Source: DATLGB01 sp963740765
Lineage (GTDB): Bacteria; Actinomycetota; Thermoleophilia; Solirubrobacterales; Solirubrobacteraceae
Length of the DNA stretch: 64,000 bases
Direction of reading: 5' to 3'
NCBI GenBank assembly: GCA_963740765.1
Contig: CAVUFN010000011.1
Coordinates: 1-64,000 of the forward strand
Shown here one piece after another: positions 29,559 through 38,677 of this stretch. The first letter of the stretch is position 1, and every line of letters starts with the position of its first letter. The translations under genes and the position numbers were made by a program. The notes beneath the pieces are model-generated. The model was not told the origin of the DNA, made no database searches, and saw only the letters and a list, made by a program, of their open reading frames with translations.

Positions 29559-31038
29559 CGGACCCGTTCCGGCAGCCCCGGCCACCAACTCGTCCATTGC
29601 GGGCGTCCAGTGGGAGTATTCGCCGGCTCCGGAGTCACCAAACACCGCCGGCCTGCGGGAGTCCTACGACCTCTTCATCGGTGGCGCGTTCGTCCCGCCG
29701 CAGGACGGAGTCCGTGCCGCCACCATCAATCCGGCGACCGAGGAGCCGCTGGCAGAGGTCGCGCAAGCGGGCGAGGCTGACGTCGTCAAGGCGGTGGAAG
29801 CGGCCCGCGCCGCCGCCGCTGACTGGGCCGCCCTCCCGGGGCTCGAGCGCGGCAAGTACCTGTTTCGCATCGCGCGCTTGATTCAGGAGCGAGCCCGCGA
29901 ACTGGCCGTGATGGAAACGCTCGACGGCGGCAAGCCCATCCGGGAGTCGCGCGACGTCGACATCCCGATAGCCGCTGCGCACTTCTTCTATTACGCCGGC
30001 TGGGCCGACAAGCTCGCCTATGCGATGCCCGGCCGCGAGATCCGGCCTAGGGGCGTCGTCGGGCAGATCGTGCCGTGGAACTTCCCTCTGCTCATGGCGG
30101 CATGGAAGCTCGCCCCCGCGCTTGCGTGCGGGAACACCGCTGTGCTCAAACCGGCGGAAACCACGCCGTTGACCGCGCTGCTGCTGGCCGAGATCTGCCA
30201 GGAAGCCGAGCTGCCCGCCGGAGTCGTCAACATCATCCCGGGCGGCGGCGCGGCCGGCGCCACGCTCGTCCGCTCCGGAGTAGACAAGGTGGCGTTCACA
30301 GGTTCAACGGCGGTGGGCCGGGATATCCAGGCTGCCCTTGCCGGAACTGACGTCGCGCTCACCCTCGAGCTCGGGGGCAAGTCCGCCAACATCCTCTTCG
30401 AGGACGCCGCCCTCGACCAAGCCGTCGAGGGCATCGTCGAGGGAATCTTCTTCAACCAGGGCCACGTCTGCTGCGCCGGGTCCCGTCTCCTGGTGCAGGA
30501 GTCCATCGCCACCGAGGTCACCGACCGGCTGTGGGACCGGATGCAGCGCCTGCGCGTCGGGGACCCGCTCGACAAGAACACGGATGTCGGCGCCATCAAC
30601 TCCGCGCCGCAGCTCGCGCGGATCGAGGACATGGTGGCTGAGGGCGAGCGCGAAGGTGCGCGTCGCCGATCGGTCCAGTGCCGGCTCCCCGAGCACGGGT
30701 ACTGGTTCGCGCCCACGATGTTCCTGGACGTGTCGCCCGCGCACCGGATCGCGGTGGACGAGATCTTCGGGCCGGTGATCTCCGTCACGACGTTCCGCAC
30801 GCCTGCCGAGGCTGTGGCCAGGGCGAACAACTCGGCATACGGGCTGGCGGCGGGGGTCTGGACGGACAAGGGCGCGAAGGCGTTCCAGGTCACCTCGCAG
30901 CTGAAGGCCGGAGTGGTGTGGGAGAACACCTACAACAAGTTCGATCCCACGGCCGCGTTCGGGGGCTTCAAGGAGAGCGGCTTCGGTCGCGAGGGCGGCA
31001 AGGCCGGTCTTCGGCCCTATGTCCAGGTGGCCTCATGA
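29551..31038 (+). CDS. NAD(P)-dependent aldehyde dehydrogenase
   Basis: 495 residues, full-length ALDH fold. VPWNFPLL (cofactor site), FTGSTAVG (Rossmann turn), catalytic Glu in LELGGKS, catalytic Cys in GHVCCAGS, and the C-terminal GGFKESGFGREGG are all present. An N-terminal extension of about 35 residues precedes the fold. It overlaps deoC by 8 bases and ends in an ATGA overlap with the second ALDH gene. The likely role is oxidation of acetaldehyde from DeoC; an aminoaldehyde or guanidinoaldehyde substrate is an alternative given the ureohydrolase. Confidence 0.9.
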   Translation: MSDGPVPAAPATNSSIAGVQWEYSPAPESPNTAGLRESYDLFIGGAFVPPQDGVRAATINPATEEPLAEVAQAGEADVVKAVEAARAAAADWAALPGLERGKYLFRIARLIQERARELAVMETLDGGKPIRESRDVDIPIAAAHFFYYAGWADKLAYAMPGREIRPRGVVGQIVPWNFPLLMAAWKLAPALACGNTAVLKPAETTPLTALLLAEICQEAELPAGVVNIIPGGGAAGATLVRSGVDKVAFTGSTAVGRDIQAALAGTDVALTLELGGKSANILFEDAALDQAVEGIVEGIFFNQGHVCCAGSRLLVQESIATEVTDRLWDRMQRLRVGDPLDKNTDVGAINSAPQLARIEDMVAEGEREGARRRSVQCRLPEHGYWFAPTMFLDVSPAHRIAVDEIFGPVISVTTFRTPAEAVARANNSAYGLAAGVWTDKGAKAFQVTSQLKAGVVWENTYNKFDPTAAFGGFKESGFGREGGKAGLRPYVQVAS

Positions 31039-31895
31039 GCCGGCGGATGGCCGTGATGAAGACGCACAAGCTGTACATCGGAGGGGCCTTCGTCCGCTCA
31101 GAGTCCGGCCGGTCGGGAGCGGTTCACGACAATCACGGCAACCGGGTTGCAAACGTCCCGCTCGGGTCGCGCAAGGATGTCCGGGACGCGGTGAAGGCGG
31201 CGGGCGGGGCTCAGGCCGACTGGGCTGCGAAGACGGCGTACAACCGGGGTCAGATCCTGTACCGGATGGCCGAGACGCTTGAATCGCGAGCTCACGAGAT
31301 CGCCGGTGCGGCGGTGGCCTCGCAGGGGGTCACGGCGCGAGACGCGGAGGCGGAGATCTCAGCGGCCGTCGACGCTCTGGTCCACTACGCAGGCTGGACG
31401 GACAAGCTCGACGCTGTGCTCGGCAGCGTCAACCCAGTCGCCGCGCCGTTCCTGTCGTTCACATCGCCGGAGCCGACCGGGATCGTCGCGATCCTCGCGC
31501 CCGAAGAGCCCGACGTACTGGGGCTCGTGCGCGAGCTGGCGCCCGCGCTGGCGGCAGGGAATGCGGTCGTCGCGATCGTCTCGCAGCGCTGGCCCGTGAG
31601 GGGCCTCGACCTTGGGGAGATCGCCGGGACATCCGACGTTCCCGCCGGAGTGCTCAACCTTGTGTCGGGTCGTCTCGACGAGCTCCTGGATCCGTTGTGC
31701 GGTCATCGCGCCGTCAACGCAATCATCGATGCCACGGGGGACCGCGCGATCGGTCAGCGAGCCGGGCACCTGGCGGCGGAGACCATCAAGCGCGTCTCCC
31801 GGCCGGTTGCGGGCGGGGCGGCCGACGCCCACTCGCTCGATCGGTTGGAGGCCGTGATCGAGATGAAGACGGCGTGGCATCCAGTGGGCAGCTGA
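31035..31895 (+). CDS. N-terminal-half aldehyde dehydrogenase protein
   Basis: 286 residues resembling only the NAD-binding half of an ALDH: KLYIGGAFVRSESG, ALVHYAGWTDKLDAVLG, GIVAILAPEEPDVLGLVRE and LAPALAAGNAVVAI. The region with the catalytic Cys and the C-terminal domain is missing, and the usual PWNFPL motif is altered to APEEPDVL. The frame is clean, and it is translationally coupled (ATGA) to the full ALDH gene, so it seems maintained rather than decaying. A non-catalytic partner subunit or regulator of the full enzyme is plausible. Last gene of the cluster. Confidence 0.75.
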   Translation: MSRRMAVMKTHKLYIGGAFVRSESGRSGAVHDNHGNRVANVPLGSRKDVRDAVKAAGGAQADWAAKTAYNRGQILYRMAETLESRAHEIAGAAVASQGVTARDAEAEISAAVDALVHYAGWTDKLDAVLGSVNPVAAPFLSFTSPEPTGIVAILAPEEPDVLGLVRELAPALAAGNAVVAIVSQRWPVRGLDLGEIAGTSDVPAGVLNLVSGRLDELLDPLCGHRAVNAIIDATGDRAIGQRAGHLAAETIKRVSRPVAGGAADAHSLDRLEAVIEMKTAWHPVGS

Positions 31896-32265
31896 GACAC
31901 AGGCGCAGGGGAAGATTTTGCGAGGCCGACGCAGCCTCGCCCGGCCGGGCCGATCCAACTCGCCCGCCGACGCTGATCTGCTTCTTGTCGGCTTCGATGG
32001 TGACCCCCTCAGCAGGGTCCCTCAACGGCGTCGTGCTGGTCCTCGGTCTGCACCTATGACTTCCTCTAAGCCGCGAGGACATTGTCACTCCGCCGACACC
32101 AGGTTCGGGCTCGTCTCGCACTCCGCCGGCGGGCCCCGGGGGTCACCGACAGCAGTCCAGCGAACGCCAAGACCGCGGTCGAGGAACCGCGTGGCCATCG
32201 CCGCGCTGAGACACCAGCGCGGCCTCGGTCCCTCGGTCGGGACGTCGGCGCCGTCCGAGCTCAGG
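31896..32265. other. non-coding gap after the deo-type operon
   Basis: No gene I can support; frames here lack family resemblance. A modest hairpin (GCGAGG 31920-31925 with CCTCGC 31935-31940) soon after the last stop could help end transcription, but there is no T-run. Confidence 0.4.
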
Positions 32266-32865
32266 TCACTGCCGGGCCGCACCACCGGGCTCGCCGGGGA
32301 GCATCCGGTGGCCATCCACGATCGCGGTTGCGAGGTCGATCAACTTGCGGTTGTCGGTGCGCGAATGGGAGCGCAGCAGCTCGAAGGCCTCCGCCTCGGT
32401 GATGCGGTGGCGTTCCATGAGGATGCCTTTGGCGCGCTCGATCAGCGCTCGCCGCCCGAAGGCGCCCTGTAACGCGTGATATTCGGCGAAGCGTCGGAGC
32501 ACGATGTCGATGGCGGATTGCCAGTCGTCGACGTCGGCATCGTTGACGTGCGCGAACACACCGCGCTTGGACGCCTCGGTGATGAACGCCGGGTCGCGCG
32601 CGTGCAGAAGCGCGATGACGGGGCAGGCGGCTTCGCGGACGATCTGGTCGATGAGGTCGAGGGCGTGCTCTGAGCTGTCACCCAGACCGACCAGCGCCAC
32701 GTCGGGTCGTTCGCGGGCGGTGACCTGGGCGACGTCGGTGACCTCGATCTCCCGGGCGATGACCTCGTGGCCCAGGCTCGTGACAGCGGCGGCGACTTCA
32801 GCGAGGCGATCCTTGCGCTGATTGGCGATCAGCACACGCAGATGGTCGGTGCCGAGGTCGCGCAT
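32266..32865 (-). CDS. ANTAR-domain response regulator with degenerate receiver
   Basis: About 199 residues. The C-terminal ANTAR domain (RALIERAKGILMERHRITEA, then AFELLRSHSRTDNRKL) binds RNA hairpins and acts by antitermination in the family. The N-terminal domain has the receiver fold (LRVLIANQRKDRLAEV, ERPDVALVGLG, CPVIALLH), but the phospho-acceptor Asp is replaced (VGLG where VDI is usual) and the acidic pair after the first strand is absent. It is therefore a pseudo-receiver and probably not phosphorylated. ATG 32865 is preferred over the longer frame to 32949. Confidence 0.8.
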   Translation of the reverse strand: MRDLGTDHLRVLIANQRKDRLAEVAAAVTSLGHEVIAREIEVTDVAQVTARERPDVALVGLGDSSEHALDLIDQIVREAACPVIALLHARDPAFITEASKRGVFAHVNDADVDDWQSAIDIVLRRFAEYHALQGAFGRRALIERAKGILMERHRITEAEAFELLRSHSRTDNRKLIDLATAIVDGHRMLPGEPGGAARQ

Positions 32866-33010
32866 CAACGCTCTGAACGCTACCGGGAGGACTACAGTCG
32901 GACGTGGTCTCGCCCCATCTCCCGGCGGACCTCGCAGTTCCGGCTCCATCCCTTCGGCCGGCGTGAAGCGATGCCCAGCGTCATCGCCTCGACGACGTCA
33001 GGAGCCGTTC

Positions 33011-33229
33011 GTGACCTCAGCCTTTCTCAAGTACGCGGGCCCCGCGGCCAGCGTCCTGCTGATCGCGTTCGGGGTCGGCGCGATCGCGACGGGCCTCGCC
33101 GCCGCCGTCAAGGGCACCGATCTGGCCTCGATCGCGCCGCCGACCCGCTCCGGCGCCGGAAAGCCCGTGCGGGACGGTGCGAGCGCGAAGTGCCTCAGGG
33201 AAACCACCGGCAACTTGTCCCCGACGTGA
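33011..33229 (+). CDS. small single-helix membrane protein
   Basis: 72 residues from GTG 33011. One hydrophobic helix (AASVLLIAFGVGAIATGLAAAV) follows a short basic start, and the tail is hydrophilic. No family recognised. It precedes the tandem Usp gene by 50 bases on the same strand. Coding status rests on the clean helix only. Confidence 0.35.
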   Translation: MTSAFLKYAGPAASVLLIAFGVGAIATGLAAAVKGTDLASIAPPTRSGAGKPVRDGASAKCLRETTGNLSPT

Positions 33230-33279
33230 CCGCTCGACGGCTCCGCAGTCCCCGACCTCGTAGGACGACAGGAGAACTC

Positions 33280-34173
33280 ATGTATCGCACCATCGTCGTC
33301 GGTTGTGACGGCTCCGAGCACGAAGCCAACGCGATCGCGTTCGCCCAGCAGCTGCTCGACCCCGCAGGCCGCCTGGTCCTGGTCAACGCGTTCTCGCCCT
33401 CCGAGCTGGCGTTCGACTACTCCGGCTGGCTCGCCGAGCGCTCTGACGAGATCCTCGCGCACGCCGAGGCGGCCGTCAGCCACACGATCGCGTGTGAACG
33501 GCGCCGTGCGTCCGGACCCTCGGTCGCGGCCGCGCTGAACACCATCGCGGAGGAGATCCACGCGGATCTGATCGTCCTCGGTGACGCGCATCACGGACTC
33601 GACCTGATGGCGCGCGGAACCGCGCGCGGATTGCTGCACGGCGCGCCGTGCGCTGTTGCGGTCGCATCGCCGGGCCAGTCCGAGCGCTTCGGCACCGCGC
33701 CCCGGATCGCCGTTGCGTACGACGGATCTCCCGAAGCGCGCCTCGCCCTGGATACGGCCTACGCGATCGCGTCGGCGACGTCCGCGACGGTGCGGTTGCA
33801 CCTCGCCCTCGAGCCGTTCGTGTTCGCCTCCGGGTTCGCGGTCGGTGCCGTGGAGGGCTTCGACGAGGCGCGGGAGGAGGAGGCGCGCGCCGAGCTTGCC
33901 GCCGCCACGGCGCGGGCACCGGAGGGCGTCATCGCCGATGCCCAGCTGCTGCACGGCCCCGCTGCCCTGGCGATCGCCGACGCCGCGCGCGACGCCGACC
34001 TGCTGATCGCCGGTTCCCGCGGGTTCGGCGCGCTGCATCGCGTCATGGTCGGGAGCACCTCGTCCGGGCTGCTCAGAGACGGCCGCACACCCCTGCTCGT
34101 CACGCCGCGGATCCTGCTGTCCGGCGCGCCGAAGGTCACCGACGGCTTCCTCCCGGTCGGGGTGGCGCGATGA
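33280..34173 (+). CDS. tandem universal stress protein
   Basis: 297 residues holding two UspA domains (about 1-140 and 145-285). The second has a canonical ATP loop (GSRGFGALHRVMVGSTSSG); the first is degenerate (GDAHHGLDLMARGTARG). ATG 33280 has GGAGA 5 bases upstream. The stop overlaps the next gene as ATGA (34170-34173), so it is coupled to the FAD oxidoreductase. Tandem Usps bind ATP or cAMP in related bacteria; the ligand here is unknown. Confidence 0.85.
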   Translation: MYRTIVVGCDGSEHEANAIAFAQQLLDPAGRLVLVNAFSPSELAFDYSGWLAERSDEILAHAEAAVSHTIACERRRASGPSVAAALNTIAEEIHADLIVLGDAHHGLDLMARGTARGLLHGAPCAVAVASPGQSERFGTAPRIAVAYDGSPEARLALDTAYAIASATSATVRLHLALEPFVFASGFAVGAVEGFDEAREEEARAELAAATARAPEGVIADAQLLHGPAALAIADAARDADLLIAGSRGFGALHRVMVGSTSSGLLRDGRTPLLVTPRILLSGAPKVTDGFLPVGVAR

Positions 34174-35297
34174 ACGTCCTCGTCGCCGGCGCAGGTGTCG
34201 CCGGGCTCGAAACCGCCCTCGCGCTGCAAGCGCTCGCCGGGGAGCGCACCACCGTGACGATGCTCGCTCCCGACGCGGAGTTCCTCTACCGACCCATGAC
34301 CGTGGGCGAGCCGTTCGCACTGCCGCGCGCGCGACGCCACGATCTTCGGCCGATGGTCCACGATGCCGGCGCGTCGCTGGTCGACGGGCAGCTGGCGTGG
34401 GTGGATGCCACGACCCAGGTCGCCCACAGCACGTCGGGCAAGGAGCTGCACTACTCCGCCCTCGTGGTGGCCACGGGCGCGCGGAGAACGGACCGCTACC
34501 CCCACGCCACCACGATCGACGCCGCGCGCCTCGACGACCAGCTCCACGGCCTCGTCCAGGACATCGAGACGGGCTACGTCAAGAGCCTCGCGTTCGTCAT
34601 CCCGACCCGCGTCGCCTGGCCGCTGCCGGTCTACGAGCTCGCGCTCATGGCCACGCGCCGCGCCTTCGACATGGGCGTCGAACTCGCGGTCACGATCGTG
34701 ACGCCTGAGCGCTCTCCGCTCGCGGTCTTCGGCGATGGCGCGAGCACGGCGATCGCCCAGCGGCTCGCGCTCGCCGGCATCGTGGTGGAGACCTCCGCCG
34801 ACGCCGAAGTTCCCGAGCCCGGGCTGGTCGTCATCGCGCCCGGCACCCGCCGGGTGACGGTGGATCGCGTGATCGCCCTGCCGCAGCTCACCGGCCCCTC
34901 CGTGCGCGGCCTTCCGGCGGGATCGCACGGCTTCCTCCCGGTGGACGCGTTCTGTCGTGTGCCCGGCGCCGACGGCGTCTACGCCGCCGGGGACGGCGCC
35001 GACCACCCCATCAAGCACGGCGGGCTCGCCGCGCTGCAGGCCGACACCATCGCCACGATGATCGCCGCCGACGCCGGGGCTCCCGTCGAGCGCGTGCCCT
35101 ACCGGCCCGAGATCCGCGGGATGCTGCTCACCGGCGGCGACCCGCTCTACATCAGCGCCCGCGTCGTCGGCGGCCGCGGCTTCCAGTCCACCATCACCGA
35201 CACGGCGACCTGGACGCCGCCGGTGAAGATCGCCGCGAAGTACCTCGCTCCCTATCTGGAGAGCATCGAGACGCGGACGGCTCCCGCACCGGCTTGA
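34170..35297 (+). CDS. FAD/NAD(P)-dependent oxidoreductase, SQR/NDH-2-like
   Basis: 375 residues. FAD motif VLVAGAGVAGLETALAL at the N-terminus, ALVVATGARR, and the second FAD contact GVYAAGDGADHPIKHGG. The fold resembles sulfide:quinone reductase, flavocytochrome c subunits and NDH-2. Only one Cys (in AFCRVPG) is present, so the cysteine pair of true sulfide:quinone reductases is missing. It is coupled to the tandem Usp and close to sulfur-handling genes at 38-41 kb, but a direct sulfide role is not supported by residues. Confidence 0.75.
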   Translation: MNVLVAGAGVAGLETALALQALAGERTTVTMLAPDAEFLYRPMTVGEPFALPRARRHDLRPMVHDAGASLVDGQLAWVDATTQVAHSTSGKELHYSALVVATGARRTDRYPHATTIDAARLDDQLHGLVQDIETGYVKSLAFVIPTRVAWPLPVYELALMATRRAFDMGVELAVTIVTPERSPLAVFGDGASTAIAQRLALAGIVVETSADAEVPEPGLVVIAPGTRRVTVDRVIALPQLTGPSVRGLPAGSHGFLPVDAFCRVPGADGVYAAGDGADHPIKHGGLAALQADTIATMIAADAGAPVERVPYRPEIRGMLLTGGDPLYISARVVGGRGFQSTITDTATWTPPVKIAAKYLAPYLESIETRTAPAPA

Positions 35298-35307
35298 GCG
35301 CTCTCCG

Positions 35308-36005
35308 TCAGATGACGGTCCCCACGAGCGCGCCGATCCCTGCGGTCGCGGCCATGGCGACCGCGCCCCACACCACGACGCGAACGGTCGCGGGGGCCTG
35401 GGGCGCGCCGCCCAGACGCGCCCCGATACCACCGAGCAGACCGAGGGCGAGCAGGGTGACACCGGCCGTGCCGGCCGCGCGCGTCGGCTCCGGGATCAAC
35501 CCGACCGCGATCAGCGGCAGCGCGGCTCCGGTGGCGAAGGCGGCCGCGGAGGTCCAGGCCGCCTGGAATGGCCGGGCGAGGCGCCTCGCGTCCAGGCCGA
35601 GCTCGTCCCGCGCGTGAGCACTCAGCGCGTCGCGGGTCGAGAGGGTCGTCGCCACCTCGCTCGCGAGCGCGGGCGGAAGCCCGCGGCGTTCGTAGATCGC
35701 GGTCAGCTCGCGCAACTCGCCGGCGGGGTCGCGTCGCAGCTCGAGCTCCTCGAGCCGGAGATCGGCGCGCTCGGCATCACGCTGCGAGCTGACCGAGACG
35801 TACTCGCCCGCGGCCATCGACAGCGCCCCGGCGACGAGCCCGGCCGCACCTGCGGTGAGCACCGCACCACCGGCTGCACCGGAGGCTGCGACCCCGAGCA
35901 CGAGGCTCGCCGTCGACAGGATCCCGTCGTTGGCACCGAGAACCGCCGCGCGCAGCCAGTTCGACCGCTGGCTGCGATGGACCTCAGGGTGAGCTCTTGA
36001 ACCAA
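35308..36005 (-). CDS. VIT1/CCC1-family transporter (N-terminal frameshift suspected)
   Basis: Vacuolar iron transporter family. The core from 35901 downward has MLGVAASGAAGGAVLTAGAA, MAAGEYVSVSSQRDAE (conserved EYVSVSSQ), a hydrophilic middle with acidic LEELELRRDPAGELREL, and C-terminal helices. The canonical first helix, HRSQRSNWLRAAVLGANDGI, is readable in the same frame just upstream, but no ATG, GTG or TTG precedes it before a TAG. A start exists in a neighbouring frame (TTG at 36005), so a one-base indel near 35985 is likely. Metal export (Fe/Mn) is the family role. Confidence 0.7.
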
Positions 36006-36102
36006 CGATCCCGCGACTCTACGCCGCACCGCGCCCGGTTCGATCCCGCGTCGCTGCACGAGCTGCCAGAGCCCGTTCAGCGATACCTCAGAGGAAGCAT
36101 AG

Positions 36103-36126
36103 ACAACTCAACGGTGGTACAGTTGT
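36103..36126. promoter_or_regulatory. inverted repeat at the arsR start (likely operator)
   Basis: ACAACT (36103-36108), 12 bases, AGTTGT (36121-36126), ending five bases before the ATG of the ArsR-family gene. Position and symmetry fit an autoregulatory ArsR operator controlling the regulator and the downstream exporter genes. Confidence 0.55.
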
Positions 36127-36130
36127 GGAC

Positions 36131-36496
36131 ATGCCCAAGTCGGCGTCCATTCCTCACCCCCTTCCGGAGGCGCTCGTCGAGCTCATCGCGCAGCGCTTCC
36201 GGATCATCGGCGAGCCCATGCGCATCCGCCTGCTCGACGCGCTGCGCGACGGGCCGCTGACCATCAACGAGCTCAGTGAGGCGCTGGGCGCCGGCCAGCA
36301 GAACGTCTCCAAGCACGTCGGCGTGCTCGCTCAGGCCGGCATCGTCGGCCGCGAGAAGGACGGCAACCGCGTCCGCTGTTCCGTCGCCGACGAGACCATC
36401 TTCGAGCTGTGCGAGCTCGTCTGCGGCGGCCTGCGCTCGCAGGTGGCCGAACTCGATCAGTTGCTCGGCACCTCTCCCACCTCTCCCACCTCCTAG
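36131..36496 (+). CDS. ArsR-family regulator
   Basis: 121 residues from ATG 36131 (GTG 36125 also possible but inside the operator). Winged-helix motif: PMRIRLLDALRDGPLTINEL, then GAGQQNVSKHVGVLAQAGIV. Two cysteines four apart in the C-terminal helix (FELCELVCGGL) could bind metal or react with sulfane sulfur. Downstream are an MMPL exporter, a persulfide dioxygenase/rhodanese and a TauE exporter. This recalls BigR/SqrR-type sulfide-responsive units, though the cysteine positions differ, so the signal is inferred. Confidence 0.85.
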   Translation: MPKSASIPHPLPEALVELIAQRFRIIGEPMRIRLLDALRDGPLTINELSEALGAGQQNVSKHVGVLAQAGIVGREKDGNRVRCSVADETIFELCELVCGGLRSQVAELDQLLGTSPTSPTS

Positions 36497-36510
36497 TCAG
36501 GAGCACGCCA

Positions 36511-38631
36511 ATGTCTTCCCCGCATGCCTATGGACCCGTCGGCCGTCTCGGCCGCTGGACCGCCACGCATTTCAAGGCCGTCGCGATCGCGTGGGTCGTC
36601 GTCGCCGTCGGCCTCGGCGTCCTCGCGCCGCGCGTCGAGACCGCTCTCTCGGGCGCGGGCTGGGAGGCCACCGGCTCCGAGTCGCTGAAGGTCCGCGAGA
36701 CCCTCGACCGCGATTTCGGCGGGCTGTCGTCGTCGGCGCTGATGGTGGTCGTGCACTCGAGCGACAAGACCGCCACCGATCCGGCCTTCAAGGCCGTTGT
36801 CACGAGGGCTCAGCACACGCTGGCCTTCGACAAGCGCGTGACGCAGGTCGTCGCGCCGCGGCCCGGGCAGTCGATCTCCCGCGACGGGCACACCGCCGTC
36901 ATCCAGGCCGGCGCCGCCGCCAGCTCGAACGAGATGGTGCGCGCCGCCGACGACCTCAAGGACAAGCTGCATCGACTGGAGGGCGACGGCGTGCAGGTCT
37001 CGTTGACGGGCGCGTCGGGGATGTGGTCGGACTTCAATGAGGCCAACCGCTCGGCGATGCTGAAGTCCGAGGTCATCTCCTGGCCGGTGACAATGGGCAT
37101 CCTGCTGCTCGCGTTCGGGTCACTGGTCGCCGCCGGCCTGCCGCTGATGCTGACCATCCTCGGCCTGGTCGCGTCTGCCGGGTCGCTCTACCTCGGTACG
37201 CAGCTGTTCGACATCTCCATCTGGGCGATGAACTTCGCGCTGATGTTCGCGCTCGCGCTGGGCATCGACTACGCCCTGTTCATCGTGATGCGCTTCCGCG
37301 GCGCGTTCTTCGGCAGCAAACTGTCCGCCGAGGACGCCGTGGCGGAGACGATGGACACCGCCGGCAAGGCCGTCCTGTTCAGCGGCGTGACCGTGCTCAT
37401 CTCCCTGAGTGCGGTGCTGCTCGTCCCGTCGCCCGCGTTCCGGTCGATGGCGGTGGGCATCATGCTGTCGGTCGTCTTCATCCTCACGGCGACACTGACG
37501 CTGCTGCCCGCCGTGCTCGCGAAACTCGGCCCGCGCGTCGACAAGCTCTCGCTGCCGTGGGCGCACTCGGGCGAGCACCGTTCGGCGCGGTTCGCCGCCT
37601 GGGCGGAGCGCCTGTGGCGCCGGCCCGTCGCCTTCGGTGCGCTGTCGCTCATCATCCTGCTGGTGCTCGCCATCCCGGTGCTCGGCCTGAAGACCGGCAT
37701 GCCGTCCATCAAGGTCGTGCCTGAGGGCGACGGCTCCCGCACGGCGTACACGCAGGTCCAGGATGCGTTCGGCACGGGCGCCCCTGGTGCGCTGCAGGTC
37801 GTCGCGCCCAAGGACGCCGCCCAACGGGTCGAAGCGGTGGCGAAGGCCGACGCCGGTGTCGCGCAGGTCGCGCCCGCGATGCTCGGTAGCGACGGCGACG
37901 TGATGGTCCAGGTCGTGCCCAAGGACGATCCGTCCAGCGCGGCCCTCGGCACCACCATCGACCGCCTCCGCTCCGACCTGCCCACCGCCGCGCTCGTCGG
38001 CGGCTCGGCGGCCGAGAACCACGACCTCGAAGCCGCGCTGGCGGGGAAGACCCCGCTGGTCATCGGCGTGGTCCTCGCGCTCGGCTTCCTGTTGCTGCTG
38101 GTGGCCCTGCAGGCACCGATCATCGCGGCGGTCGGCGTGGTCACGAACCTGCTCGCCGTCGGCGCCGCGTTCGGCGTCGCCCGGCTCATCTTCCAAGAGG
38201 GCCACCTGGCCGGACTGCTCGGGCTGGACCCGCAGGGCTTCCTGGACGCGTGGGCGCCCGTGTTCTTCTTCGCGATGGTCTTCGCCATCTCGATGGACTA
38301 CACGGTCTTCCTGCTCTCGTCCGCCAAGGAGCACTGGGACCGCACCCAGGACCCGCGCGAGGCGATGGTCGCGGGCGTGGCGCACTCCGGTCGCGTCGTC
38401 TTCGCGGCGGCGGCGGTGATGGTCGCCGTGTTCTTCACGTTCGCCCTGTCCGGTCCGCTGCCGCCCAAGGAGATGGGCGTGATCCTGGGCGTCGCCGTCC
38501 TGCTCGACGCCGCCCTCGTCCGCCTCCTGCTCGTGCCGGTCGCGCTTCGGTTGCTGGGCAAGTGGGCATGGTGGTTGCCCAAGCCGCTCGATCGGATCCT
38601 GCCCGACGTCCGCTTCGGTCACGCCTCATGA
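36511..38631 (+). CDS. MMPL/RND-family transporter
   Basis: 706 residues with twelve helices in two repeats, each followed by an extracytoplasmic loop (after TM1, about 35-180, and after TM7, about 400-520). The second and eighth repeat regions show FALALGIDYALFIVMRFRG and FAISMDYTVFLLSSAKE, where the conserved Asp-Tyr pairs of the proton-relay helices lie. ATG 36511 follows CAGGAG. Only 14 bases from the ArsR gene, so probably co-regulated. MMPL proteins export lipids or drugs; the cargo is unknown. Confidence 0.88.
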   Translation: MSSPHAYGPVGRLGRWTATHFKAVAIAWVVVAVGLGVLAPRVETALSGAGWEATGSESLKVRETLDRDFGGLSSSALMVVVHSSDKTATDPAFKAVVTRAQHTLAFDKRVTQVVAPRPGQSISRDGHTAVIQAGAAASSNEMVRAADDLKDKLHRLEGDGVQVSLTGASGMWSDFNEANRSAMLKSEVISWPVTMGILLLAFGSLVAAGLPLMLTILGLVASAGSLYLGTQLFDISIWAMNFALMFALALGIDYALFIVMRFRGAFFGSKLSAEDAVAETMDTAGKAVLFSGVTVLISLSAVLLVPSPAFRSMAVGIMLSVVFILTATLTLLPAVLAKLGPRVDKLSLPWAHSGEHRSARFAAWAERLWRRPVAFGALSLIILLVLAIPVLGLKTGMPSIKVVPEGDGSRTAYTQVQDAFGTGAPGALQVVAPKDAAQRVEAVAKADAGVAQVAPAMLGSDGDVMVQVVPKDDPSSAALGTTIDRLRSDLPTAALVGGSAAENHDLEAALAGKTPLVIGVVLALGFLLLLVALQAPIIAAVGVVTNLLAVGAAFGVARLIFQEGHLAGLLGLDPQGFLDAWAPVFFFAMVFAISMDYTVFLLSSAKEHWDRTQDPREAMVAGVAHSGRVVFAAAAVMVAVFFTFALSGPLPPKEMGVILGVAVLLDAALVRLLLVPVALRLLGKWAWWLPKPLDRILPDVRFGHAS

Positions 38632-38677
38632 CCGTGGGCCTCGACGGCCGCACCGACCACTCCAACGGAAGGACCGC

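Noticed and set aside
31786..32121. 111-residue minus-strand frame after the ALDH gene
   Set aside because: Low-complexity Ser/Arg/Thr composition partly antisense to the half-ALDH gene; no recognisable domain.
34170..35297. True sulfide:quinone oxidoreductase
   Set aside because: Only one cysteine is present, so the cysteine pair needed for sulfide oxidation is missing.
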